Made by a program: the position numbers and the translations under genes
Assembly (NCBI GenBank): GCA_030762935.1
Contig: CM060895.1
Span: 80,112,001 to 80,176,000, forward strand
DNA from: Hymenopus coronatus
Taxonomy: Eukaryota > Arthropoda > Insecta > Mantodea > Hymenopodidae
DNA length: 64,000 nucleotides
Direction of reading: 5' to 3'
Notes under the pieces: generated by a model
What the model saw: the letters and a program-made list of their open reading frames with translations, nothing else
Databases searched by the model: none
Told to the model about the DNA's origin: nothing
Shown: piece by piece, positions 1 through 11,480 of the stretch
Layout of the letters: each line of letters opens with the position of its first letter
How positions within the stretch are numbered: the stretch's first letter is position 1

Positions 1-841
1 TACATGTCTTCTAGCTGTTCAGTAAACAAACCTTTTATTCAAAACAATAATCTGTTATCTACATCATACTAATCAGATAGACATAAGCAGAATTAGTCTT
101 ATTACTAGCTTCCTTGTAAGTGGAAGGGAAATAAGAAAATGTACAGGCTAAAGCAATAGTCAAACCCTTTAAAATCTCCGTTATGTGAAACAATTGAGAT
201 TTCAATCTTTTGGCTTGCCAGAGTAAACAAATGAGAATCGAGAAGAAAGATATCTTCTCATTTGAGAAAAGAAAAGTTTAAGTGACTAAAATTGAAACCA
301 ATAATCCGGAATATCTTGAAAATGGTTAACTCAAAAAAAAATATATATATGTCATAAATTGCATGTTTTAATGAGATCTACATTTTTTGTGCAGTAAGTT
401 TTTGTATATCTTTTACGGTTTACCAGTTATACAAAAGTCATTCAGTATGAAGAGGTCCTCAGTCACATTTCGTTTGTCATAAAAATCAAAATCATTAGAG
501 TTATTTTTGAGAAAACCAAATTTTTTTAAAAATGTTCCATGTAAAGGGTTTTAAAAATGTTCCATGTAAGGGGTAGTTTGGGATGGGAGGATTTTCTTGA
601 AAATTTTTGTGTTGCATCTTTGGAAGATACCAAACTTAAATATCAAATTGGTATTTGACAGTCTCTTCATTTTTGAGCTATGATGTCCATAGACACACAC
701 ACACACACATGGACCTTTTTCTAAAAATGATTTTTGGGTTCAGGGGGACCCAAAACATGTGAAATCTCGGTATCAAATTTTTGGGTGCATTACAACATCT
801 TCTCCATACACCATGCACATACTACATGTAGAGAAAAGTAA
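1..841 (+). repeat. Hairpin-ended 0.85 kb repeat (Helentron-like), truncated by window edge
   Basis: The copy lacks only a few bases of the 5' end. It shows the family order: Arg/Lys-poor AT-rich body, CA microsatellite (692-708), GGGTTCAGG region, TTTTTGGGTGCATTACAA, a palindromic segment (TCCATACACCATG...) and the terminal GTAGAGAAAAGTA. No coding potential. Confidence 0.8.
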
Positions 842-955
842 AACTGTTTTTTTTTAACTCATGGGACCTCAAAACATATTTCTAGTGAAATTTTTAATCA
901 AATTTTTGGGCGGTATTGTATACAATGTTCACATGTGCTGCAGAAAATAAAAATT
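842..955 (+). repeat. Hairpin-ended repeat, 3'-end fragment
   Basis: Only the last ~110 bp of the family are present (CTCAAAACATATTTCTAGTG, TTTTTGGGCGGTATTGTAT, and CAATGTTCACATGTGC as the remains of the hairpin). It directly abuts the previous copy, so this is a tandem head-to-tail junction. Confidence 0.6.
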
Positions 956-3900
956 TAAAATAGTTAATCTGGCTTAAACAAGAATAGTATAATATTACCG
1001 ATAAGATATATGCAATTAATGAGCTGCTGCTTAAACTTGGAACTTATACTACTTTTTGCATATCTAGTTACAGGGATATTAATGCAATCAGAAAGCAGAA
1101 ATGCCATTGTTTTTTATGGATGATACATTTTTTTCAAACATTTATTGTCCTCAGAAAACAAACAAATATTGTCAAATAGCTTTTGATGTTCCTAATCTGA
1201 GTCATTTCTTATGTTTACCAAGTGAGATAACACTTTGGTAATATCTGAGGCTTGCATTTGGTTCGTCCTGAGTTAGATTCCCATCAACAGTCTATTCTGA
1301 CCTTGGGTTTTCATGGTTTTGTCTGGTTAGTAGGTAAATGCTGAGGTGGTTTCTCACTTACCGTTATTTTCTTTCCATTATTTTCCACTTCCTTTTCATG
1401 TTTCAGGAGTGTTTCCAGGTTTTGCGCCAGGTAGATGGTATGGGTATGGATCCTTGCTCAAAGGGAAGAGGGAATTAAAGGGCTATGGTTGACAAGTTGT
1501 TTACTTGCCAGTTCCAACAGTAAGATGGGTCTTTCAGCCAGGAACTGTTAGAGACTTCCATGCATATCTGTGGCCTGTTTGCCTGTGGTATGTGGCTTCC
1601 TGTGATTTCTTCACTTCTTCATTCCTTCTTCCTTAAGGGTGGTAGCCACAATATGTAGATCATCTGTAGGTTGCAGTGTGTGACAATGGGTGTGTGACAC
1701 TCACTTGGTTACACCCTATACCCTATGCTTACAACACAATAGTTTAAACCTCATTGCTGAGCTTGTATAAACTGTATCCGAAAACAGGAAAAAAGAAATA
1801 GCCAAATGACAAAAAATATTTCTTTCAGATACTTATTATCATCACCTTTTTGTCCATAGCTGATGCAAAGTTCTGGGAGTAGAAAAAGATATGCATTCTG
1901 CGCTTAATAAACCCATAAGATGATCTTCCTAAAGAAAATTTAATTAATAACCTACTGTCTCTCATTAGAGATACAGGCTATTTAATTAAAACTAAAAATA
2001 AAGGAGACAATACAATAAAGGTATAGGTTTCAATGCTAAGGGAAATAACCTGACTCCTTCTTTATGAAAACACAAGTCATGTCCATAGCAGAGGATAGGA
2101 GCAAATGCTTCTGAAACATGTCCTAATTAAACACAAATAAGCAAAGTGGAAGATCTTAACATCCACTGATAACTTTATCTAATGTGTGCTGTTTGTATTT
2201 TTCTTTCCTTATTTATTTAATTTGTTATTAAAACCAATTTTTTATTATTATTATTATTATTATCATCAACATACATGTAAAGCATCTAAATGCTGAACTT
2301 TTATAATTGTACTTCAACAATTTACATTTTGGTATTAGTTGAGATAACTCAGTGCTGATAAAGACACTTTAGCACATGACACCGTGTATTGATATCCATT
2401 ATAGGACAACTGCCTGCAGTTTGTGTTGTTAACAACCAAATGTAACTAAAGGGTTTGTTCATAAACACTTGTTCCTCTTAATCAACAAAGCAACTAGAGT
2501 GTCTAATGTGCATTCCAACATGGGTTATTTTCAGTTTAATAAATGAACTTGTCTTTCACTTCAAAACAGAGAAACCCAAAGGAAATTATGGAGCATTTCA
2601 TTAAATTTTGATCTCATTTATTCTTACACAATAAATAAACACTTACAATAGTAAACACTTTATTTACTGCAAGGATTTTTCATGTATAAATAAGAGAGGG
2701 CATTGAAAACTATTTCTTCTACATACAAATGATTGTTTTCTAAAAAAATCTGTCACAGTCTGCTGCTTTTTGGAACTTCACAGGCTCCTTCAATTGTCTT
2801 CATGGTGCTATTTGTATATACAAACAGAGAATACAGAACTCAAAATATCTTAGCACATTGTAGCAGCTTTGCTTTAGGAACACTACACCTGCAACTTGAT
2901 TAGCAAGAAAAAGCATTAAATTTACTGCTTATAAACACCTGTCTAAGCAATATTTTAGAAGTATATTCAGAGCTTGTGACAAACTTTAGGAAAGTATTCA
3001 TCAAGAAAAGAAAGAATGCAAAGAAAACTGAGAAAGTTGGGATTTTTTTCAGTATAATCAGGTTTCTCAACAACTAATTTAGCCAATTCAAACTGGGTTT
3101 TCAAACTTTTTAAGTGATAATTAAAAAGTTGCAGTATTAATTAAATAAATGTATTTTTTTAAATGCTAATCAAAATAAAACTGTTAAAATCTTATTTGGC
3201 TGAAGAAATTTTTATGGCTCTAAAAGATGATTTCAATTTGTTCAAGCAGTACCTTATATTTAAAGTTATTAAGCTGTATGTATACAGTTTTGTTTTACAG
3301 TGACAAAGAATTGGCAAATGGAGATTGCTTCAAAGTAGGCATTTTATTTCTTTGGCATTCCTGCTCCCTAATATTATGATGTAACCAAAGAACTCATCTG
3401 CACAATATCATATAGTGAAAGTCAGCTTTCATTTTTTAAAGTTTGAAGTAGCATTGTTCCATTGGAGGTGTCTTTGACTAGGTGACTATCAGATTGCAAT
3501 TTTAAGAGATCATAAAGACTTTAGAAGGATTCCAGAGAATACATCAGGATCATGTTTATGAGTTTCCCAAGAGATTTAAATTATAAAAGCAAAGAGCAGA
3601 GACAACAAAGAGAATTCAGAGCATAGGTATCATGAAGCAGAGAGATAAAAGAACTTTATAGTAGCATTTGTAAATAGTGTATTTAATACAAGTATGATGC
3701 ATCTTTAAGATGAAGTTGAGTATTTTCACTTCACATATTGTGTGTATTGCATACTGGTTTTTCAACAATAGTGAATTACATAAATGTTAATATATATAAA
3801 AATACTCAGCAGTTCAAAAGCAGTACCATGGTCAACCAGCTGTGAACTGATCAATTAGTTATACCTGATAATGTTGACCAAGTCAACAGCGAAGATGATG

Positions 3901-4219
3901 TGAATGTTCACACCAAATGTCATATTTAAAATCTATATAAGCATGTAATGATCTATTGCAATCAACTGCATTCATTTTATACAGAACAAAACAAAATCTT
4001 TAATAATTATTATTGAGGTATAAATTATATTGCAACATCTGAATACTATCGTCAGTATCTAGGTCAATATAAAAGTAAATAAATGTTAACAAATAAATGA
4101 GAGTAAAGGTGATAAGATTTGAACGGTAAAATTTAACTACCAAATAAAAAAAAGATATATATATATATATATATGTATATGTGTATACATATATACATAT
4201 ATTATATATATATAAGTAA
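956..4219. other. No gene seen; AT-rich intergenic DNA
   Basis: I see no exon with coding character. The stretch holds a (TTA)n tract at about 2243-2265 and short AT-repeats near 4160-4215. A T-rich/AATAAA-containing segment at 2625-2700 could be the 3' end of an unseen minus-strand transcript, but there is no coding exon to support that. Confidence 0.5.
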
Positions 4220-4780
4220 AGATCACAAAAATTGAAACAAGATTTAGTTATTTGCTGATAGTAACATCTTATAAAAATAGTGAGTTTCCCTTTGTTCTTA
4301 TACTTTCCAAGCTGTTTGTTCAACTTAGTCTCATTTTTTGTTTATATTCTTCACTTCACTTCATTCATTTTTGCTGCAATCTCATCTATTTATTCCTGAT
4401 TAACTTTTCAAATCTTTCATCTTATTCTGAAGCCTCAATTTTTTCTGATTCCTGATATCAAGTGTGGCAAACAACCAAATCAATTTAACGTTTTTGCAAT
4501 CTTTATTTACAGAAAACAAAACTTTTACAAACATTACCAACAAAGTTCTGTCCTGCTCTGCTCACTACTAACTTTGCTCTGATATGTTTTTTTATCTTGT
4601 GCTGAGCTTTCTCTGCTGTTGCTTTCTTAACTTCCACACAAGTTCTGTGTATTATCACAACATATAATTGAACTCTGTTGAGGCAGTATCTGATCTCTAA
4701 AGAACCATCTGACTGAGTCGTATAGTCAAAGCTGCCTTTATAGAAAGTTGTTTCCTCTAATTTTGATGTAAAAAAGGAAT
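4220..4780 (-). mobile_element. Possible LTR retrotransposon fragment (LTR plus start of gag-like region)
   Basis: On the minus strand the segment reads as a promoter-like part with TCTATAAAGGCAGC (about 4745), followed ~240 bp later by AAATAAAG (about 4505). Next comes a boundary ...GCCACA, then TTGATATCAGGAATCAG, which resembles a tRNA primer site followed by a leader. A broken Lys/Glu-rich frame follows (about 4440-4260), as at the start of many gag genes. This could equally be a transcribed 3' end of unknown type. No second LTR is seen. Confidence 0.3.
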
Positions 4781-5969
4781 GAAAGCAAATTCACTATCAC
4801 TATGTGATACTATTCAAAAGAAAAAATTGATGTTTTGAGGAATATTTATATATGAGAGCCATAAACATATTTTGTGAAGATATTGTACACAAATAATTAC
4901 AAAGAAATGAAAAGCTTGTAACAGCATTAAAGCAAATAAATTCTCTTTTTGCTATGTACTGTGGCACTGATTTTTTTGACTGCAATGTGATGTTAATACA
5001 ACTGATGAAATATTTGGCCAGCACATACTGTTTCATTAATTACATGCACTTCCATTGCAATGTATTATATTAATATTATATATAATATATGTTATGATGT
5101 AGAAATGTGTTCAGGTGTGATATGCATATTGTAAATGTTGTTATTGCTACCAAAGTTTGAAATATTATACAAATACATATATTATTATTGGAAACTATGG
5201 ATTGTCTGAAATAGATAATAACCGAATTAAACATATGTGTTGTGTTATTTTGAAAAAGAAAAACAACTGCAAGGTATTACTGCTTTAACAATCTTACTAA
5301 ATCCTTTTCCAAGCTTATATTTCCATTCCTCTGCACCTTTCAGTCCTGCTTAGATGTGTATTTCCTACTTTGAAGAAATGTAGGCCTTGCTATAATAATT
5401 ATGGTATAAATATAACAATTAGAAAACTCAGCTCAGCTCACATTATATGTGGATATTCTTTTCATTCTCTCCCAATTTCTTACTGTTTCTCCTTCTTCCC
5501 CTCTCTTCCTACTTTTTTCATACTATCCTTTCCCTTCCCCTTTCTCCCTCTCTCTCTCTCTCTCTTCCCTATTGCATTTCTCCCTGTTTCTTTGCTCTTC
5601 CCCTCCATTTCCTTCAATACTGCCTCTGTTCTCTGCGCAGTTTACATGTAAGTGAGTTAAAACAAACAAAACACTTTCACAAATATATTTGTCATTATGT
5701 TCTATTAGATTTTTTTTGTTATATTTATATCTTTATTCAAATTTATTCTTAGTATATAGTATACTATAATAGGACCTACCTTTTTTCAATAAATGGAATT
5801 TAAAATGCTAATGAGAAACAGTTAAATGGACTATTACATTAAGCTCTCTGATTTGCCTTTATGACTAGCACACAGAGTGGAAATGAGTTTATTACATTAA
5901 TTCTAATATGTATTTCATTTAGATATTATAAACAAAACACCTGATGTGTTCCATTCACATTATTTTTCC
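4781..5969. other. No gene seen; simple repeats
   Basis: AT-rich DNA with a (CT)n tract at 5546-5566 inside a longer pyrimidine-rich stretch (5460-5640). The open frames across this pyrimidine tract overlap in all three plus frames with Ser/Leu/Phe-rich content, which is an artefact of base composition. Confidence 0.5.
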
Positions 5970-6044
5970 TTACCTATTCTGCAAACAAATATCTCACAAC
6001 AGGTCGCGAGTTTGAATTTCACTTAGGTTGAATTACCTAGATAT

Positions 6045-6079
<35 letters not shown>

Positions 6080-6215
6080 TCTTCCCTTATCCTGAGAAGA
6101 CAAGTGTCAAGTAACTTTAAGCTCTATGGGTCCCGAGATCATTCGAGCATTATTTCACCAATTTCATTCATTCATTATCCTATATGACCTACCAGGTTAA
6201 AGGACGCTAAGCTAC
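5970..6215 (+). mobile_element. tRNA-derived SINE, family C, with long T tract
   Basis: A tRNA-like B-box region (GGTCGCGAGTTTGAATTTC) is followed by AATTACCTAGATATG, a run of about 31 T, then CTTATCCTGAGAAGACAAG and a tail ATATGACCTACCAGGTTAAAGGACG. The same body and tail recur at 23935-24150 (plus) and 42335-42500 (minus), which identifies it as a dispersed family. The 5' end is decayed. Confidence 0.6.
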
Positions 6216-6525
6216 AAAAAAAAATAAATAAAAAAAAATAACTGCAACTTGGCTAAAGTGACAGTCAAATGTTTGAAAATTGTCGCTATGCAATTGTCAT
6301 TGATATTCAGATTTCAAAAAAGGATTATTTTTGTTTGAGAAAAGCATAATATTTTAAATTTGAAACCAATAACAACAAATATCTTGGAAATGGTTGGCTC
6401 CACAACAAGAAGTATAGGACATAAACTGAATGTTTTAATGAGATCTATAATTTTTGTGTAGTAAATTTTTCTCTCTTATGGTTTACCAGTAAAAAGAAGG
6501 CTTTATCCTCTATTGAGTTTTAAAA
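6216..6525 (+). repeat. Hairpin-ended repeat, central fragment
   Basis: Matches the first half of the family body (AAAGTGACAGTCAAA, ATTGAAACCAATAAC-like, TCTTATGGTTTACCAGT). It lacks both ends. Confidence 0.6.
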
Positions 6526-6783
6526 ATGCTCCTCAATTAATATCAGAATCAAAATGTGGTGTAAGGTTTTAAGGCGTAGGCACAGGTAAATGGGAGGAAA
6601 TAGGTGCAAGGAGCAAATAGTTGGTATAATAATGTAACAGAATCTCTTTATTACTTCTAAATTTATTATAATAATTGTCCTTAATGTAATTCTCTTATTG
6701 CCATGGTGCTTATAGTCAGCTGACTGCTTTCTCTAATGCAACTGCATGTCACAGCTGAAACTAAACTTTTCTGGATCAAGTTG

Positions 6784-7745
6784 CCCCCTCTTTACTTTCT
6801 CTACACATACTATATACATAGTGTATAGAGAACGTATTGCATTCCACCAAAAAATTTGATACCGAGATTTCACCAGAAATACAGGTTTTAAGATCCCCTG
6901 TGTCCAAAAAAAGCATTTTTAGAAAAAGTATGTGTGCACGCATGTGTGAGTGTGTGTGTGTGTGTGTGTATGCAAGTATCACAAATCTGATGTGTATCAC
7001 AAAGTCACACACAGGCATGATAATGCATTAGTTAATGAAAGGAACCTACCAGTGTGCCCATGTATTTGGGAACATAATAACTCAAAAACAAAAAGTTGGT
7101 AAAATATCAAACTTGGCATTTTAGTTTAGTATCTTCCAAGGATGCAATACAATGATTTTGAGAAAAATCTCCCCTCCCCAAACTACTCTTTATATGGAAA
7201 AAATTTCGAAAATTTTTATTTTCTCAAAAATGGCTGTAACGATTTTGATTAAAATACCACACATTATATGGCTAATAAAATGTATATCTTGAATTTTCTG
7301 GAAATACCTCTAAATACTTCTTTTTTCTGAAAGAATTTTGCTGAATTTTGCATAACTGGAAAACCATAACACATAGACAAAAACTTACCACGCATAGAAA
7401 CAGATTTCAACCACATGGCAACCATCTTTTAAAAGATATGACTATCATTTTAGCCTGGTATATCCTCTTATTGGCCTCGAGGCGCTGACCACATCTCACC
7501 CTCCAATACTGCACCCCATCCATGACGTCTGTAGTGGACAGAGATGGGGGACGCAGCGGCCGGGTGGTAGGCCAAGGTTCCCCGTGAGCTGTCGTGCCAT
7601 GGAGTTATGTCCCCTTTTACTTATATGGAAGCAAGTAATTAAGACAATTTCTGCTAATGATTATCTTGAATATTATAAAGTATATAGTAATATGCTTTTT
7701 AACAATGATTTGTTACAGGTTATAGAGAAAGCCATGTGAATGGAT
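6784..7745 (-). repeat. Hairpin-ended repeat, near full length, interrupted by GC-rich insert
   Basis: Read on the minus strand it has the 3' subterminal repeat and hairpin at 6794-6835 (CTTTCTCTACACATACTATA...TAGTGTATAGAGAA) and the 5' end near 7745 (GAGAAAGCCATGTGAATGGA). The CA microsatellite region (6945-6970) carries an extra ~110 bp segment (about 6971-7090), a relative of which stands alone at 7817-7910. A GC-rich block at 7470-7605 splits the 5' third. Confidence 0.75.
7470..7605. repeat. GC-rich insertion of unknown origin inside a repeat copy
   Basis: About 135 bp with many CG and GG/CC steps (GCCTCGAGGCGCTGACC, GGGGGACGCAGCGGCCGGGT, AAGGTTCCCCGTGAGC) stands out from surroundings of well under 40% GC. 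It interrupts the hairpin-ended repeat between the family segments CTCTTAT and CTTATATGGAAGCAAG. I see no tRNA box and no long open frame with known motifs. It may be the core of a different short interspersed element. Confidence 0.5.
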
Positions 7746-8599
7746 TTTTATACCTGCCGTTCACATGGCAAGAAAATTCCAGAAATAGAGGTCATTATTC
7801 TGTGTGTAACCACATGCAAGTATCACAGTCACACACAGGATGACAATGCATTAGCTAATAAAAGGGAGCTACTAGTACATGACAACAATAAGCTATGACA
7901 TTCAAAAGCAAGCCATTCATACATGTGCAGTGATTATGAATGGCAAGGCACAGGTAATGCATTCAGTGTGTAGTCACAATAGTCACAATAATATATTGCA
8001 ATGTCTGCTAATTGCATCTTTCCAAAATGAGGAAATAGTTTGAAAACATGCAACAAAGTTGCATACTTTCACTTCCAAATCTCTGCAAACCATAACATAC
8101 GTATATTGAATAATATTTTTTTCAATGATAGTCTATAATAGAAATGCTTGGACAAAAATAAAATTAATCATTATCAGCTTTTCAAAAGTAGTATCAAGGT
8201 TAAGCGTGCTAGTCTCTGCAATCTAATAATTGATTAGTCACATGGTAATATTGACCAAAACAATAACTGAAGGGGACATAGCTGCTTGTGCCAAAAGAGT
8301 TATATTTAAATGCTGAATGAATTAAATCATAAGTAAATGTCAACATATTAAAAGAAGTAAAGATAAAGATTTAAATGGTAAAGTTCAAACATAAAAAATG
8401 ATGTATTGCATATCTGTGGTAAAAATGCATGGAGTACACAAATTTCGACTCAATACACATGATAGCATGTGCAGAACCACATAAAAATACTATCCCTGAA
8501 TAAAAACAACCTTTATTTATTTCAAAACCACAAGCTTTTGTCCAAAAAATAATACTCCATAACTCATTACAGTCTTATTTAGCATATATTAAGCATGGC

Positions 8600-9200
8600 T
8601 TAAACAAATTGGTCATTAGGTGCTAAAGTTAATACTTACCACATTAATTAATTCTATCTTATCCATAACATCTGATGTAACACCTAATAACCTAAATATT
8701 GCAGAATGCCACAAAATCATAAAACAACTAATGAATTTAAATAAAAGATTTATACTTCAATGGATGCCAGCACATTACGGAATACAGTGTAATGAAACAG
8801 CTAACCAAGAAAGTTAGTAAAATTATATCAAATTCATCTGATCCAATAAGTTATCACTCTATCAAAAGAATCATTACATCAATATATAATAACAAAATTA
8901 AAGAAGATAACAATAGGAAAACCATGGGAAAAGCTATGTAATAACACGACCAGAATCACTAAATTACCAAGAAAATACTCTGTAGAAACTTTTAGACTCC
9001 TGTCTCAATAAACATTTATTCAGGATTGGTATAGTGAGATCTTCTCTATGTCCTTTTTGTACACTTAAAGAAGATATGGAAGAAAACCATCTACTCCGCT
9101 GCCCAACCTTTAGTCAACATGATAATATAACAGCAAAATACTGGAATACAAGAGAGTGAATGGCTTCAGTGCCAACTGCTCAACATTAGAAACCAATCAA
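8600..9200 (+). pseudogene. LINE remnant: RNase H and C-terminal cysteine motif (I/jockey type)
   Basis: A frame around 8750 reads RFILQWMPAHYGIQCNETAN, the conserved end of the RNase H domain of non-LTR retrotransposons (normally WIPAHxGIxGNExAD). After frame breaks, 8955-9160 gives RITKLPRKYSVETFRLL and then SLCPFCTLKEDMEENHLLRC, the typical zinc-binding tail. Several frameshifts and stops make it inactive. The reverse transcriptase part is absent. Confidence 0.7.
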
Positions 9201-9339
9201 CCACATTAATTAATTCAATTTAATAATTATCTGCTTGTATGTTTCTGTAATGACTTTAGTGGCCTAAGTTACTAAACCTAAACTTTTCAAAGCCCAAAAA
9301 GTCTTAACCATATAGACAACTGAAAAATATTTTTAAATG

Positions 9340-11165
9340 ATGACAAATATTTTTTCATTCAAAATACACTTTATTATCAAGCAAGTCATGTATAACAGCC
9401 TAAAAATGTGTATTTACAGCTAGTAACTATAAAAATATAAATAAAAATGTTAAACTTAAGATGAATTTTCTACAAACATATTAGGTTTTATTAAATATCT
9501 GTCATTTCTTTTTGCTTTATCTGTGTTGCTGTTTTTAAAAACCAAAATATATTGAGAAATATTACATTTTTAGTTATATTGTACAACCTTCAAAGCATTA
9601 AGTTTAGTATTAATTGTATTTTATTCTCAGATGGTTAATGTTGATACAAATTTTCTATGAGAACCTTTATTTTCTTATAATGAGACAATAATTACTATAA
9701 AATCAAGCTGATATTTATGCTAAACAGCATTATAAACATTCTATTCATCTTCCTTAATGAGTTCCTTTTACTAAGATAAATAGTGTATAGACTCATTTTA
9801 ATGTAAACATATGGTTTTCAAGTGAGATTATTAATACAGATTACTAGTATTACTTAAAATAGAGATTTACAAAAAGACATTAGCAGAGGTATGAAGAACT
9901 GCCGAGCATTTGTACAACTATGTAGCAAGCTAAATATGATAATTAAATTTTCTTTACCTATATACCACCATGAGAGAAGTCATTCACAGAGTTTGCAATT
10001 TGCTATTCAGGATCTGGAAGAACCTATGCTTTCCAACACTTCTTTCCTAGGTTTTTTACCCTTGGGCTAAAGAGTAAGTATTATTGAACATTAGCTTTAA
10101 TTTTCAGTGGTACTTATATGTCTAAAAATATAAATTTACAAAACTGAGTTGTAATTTACTCTTGGAAGATCATCATTAAGTATTGTTTTTCTAGAAATAT
10201 CACATAGGTTTTAGGTCTCAATAATATTACATAGTACACTCAATAATCTTTTGAAAACTAAGAATTCAGCACTAAATTTTGCTAAGAGATATGCAAAGTT
10301 TAAAAACAAAAAGTATTAAGGTCATGCATCTGTGAAATTTTACAAAAAAATTCTGAAAAATTAAATAATGCTTTTTTCGTAATAAAATAATATGAATTAT
10401 AAACTTTGAGAAACTATATTGTTATTCCACTTGGCTCACTTTAAATACTATTAACTAGTGAATTAGGTGTTCAGGCGCATGCTTATTAACAGATAGTCCC
10501 AACTTTAAACCTTGTTTTCTTGCAAACTTTTTCCAACACTTTTCCATACTCAAAATACTTTAGATGATGCAACCTTTTACTAATTTCAAAATTGTTATAC
10601 TTTCTTTCAAAAGTATCTTAAAGAAAATGTTTGTATAGTTTTCCAAAATAACAATCCAACTCCAAGAAATAAATTATCAAATTTTGAAAAATCAAGAGTT
10701 TAGGAGGGTTTAAAAAGTAAAACTGTTTCTACAATAATCAGGATTGAAAAAAACAAAATATAATATGACAGATCTATTTTTAAATTCATTTACTGTAAAA
10801 CAAAAAAGGTTATGTGAATAATTTTATAAATTCATAATATGGCTCATTTTTATTAGAATAGTGAATTAAAACAAAAAAAGATGGTTATTTAAATAACTAT
10901 CCAAGCTAAAATTTTTATATCTGGCAAAATTATCACTATCATTGTGAATGATAACTGGTAAAAATTTCAGTAAGATACCTTGCATACTATGGATTTCCAA
11001 ATTTTCGTTAGAGAAAAAAATATAGCAGAATACTGATAAAATTACTAGACTAGATATAATATCTTTCCACTTGGTCAATTTTATATAGTTGATATTCCAG
11101 TGACTGCAGGTTTACATTTCTGCAACTTTTTAAATGATCTTTCTTTTTTTATCACAATGTGCTAA
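9340..11165 (-). other. CLPB: CLPB 3' UTR region with candidate polyadenylation signals
   Basis: AT-rich sequence without recognisable repeats follows the CLPB stop, which fits a 3' UTR. On the minus strand AATAAA occurs at 10854-10849 (about 310 nt after the stop), 9671-9666 and 9375-9370. The first gives a short UTR and the last a ~1.8 kb UTR. Which site is used cannot be decided from sequence alone. Confidence 0.5.
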
Positions 11166-11480
11166 TTATGCAAATGTTGCATTAACATTTGAAAGAAATG
11201 CATTTTCATCTACCTCTACATAGTCTTTGACACCCCGTTTCTTTACTCGTAGTTTAATGATAGCAGAACTAACATCAGTTGTTGGCCAATGAGCAATAAG
11301 CTGAACTATACTGCCACTTCCTATAATGCCTCTTTCTTGTGCAGCTGCCAACTGATTCACCACCCTTCGTTCAACCTCATACTTGATAGAACGTGCTCCA
11401 TAATGAACATCATAACCGTCAGCAAGAACAGATTCTACTGAGTGGTCCCAAGTTAGTTCAATTTTGTGTTTATCTTTTGC
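11166..11480 (-). CDS. CLPB: CLPB coding exon 10: sensor 2, C-terminus and stop
   Basis: Encodes residues 529-632. Sensor-2 motif GARSIK is followed by [15 protein letters not shown], then a variable C-terminal tail ending NVNATFA and TAA (11168-11166). Acceptor is TTTTACAG. The tail after the small domain diverges in family members, so its composition is unremarkable. Confidence 0.96.
   Translation of the reverse strand, partial: AKDKHKIELTWDHSVESVLADGYDVHYGARSIKYEVERRVVNQLAAAQERGIIGSGSIVQLIAHWPTTDVSSAIIKLRVKKRGVKDYVEVDENAFLSNVNATFA

Noticed and set aside
5370..5752. Overlapping plus-strand open frames of 68-101 codons
   Set aside because: All three frames are open because the strand is a pyrimidine-rich tract with (CT)n. 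The peptides are Ser/Leu/Phe/Pro runs without domain character.
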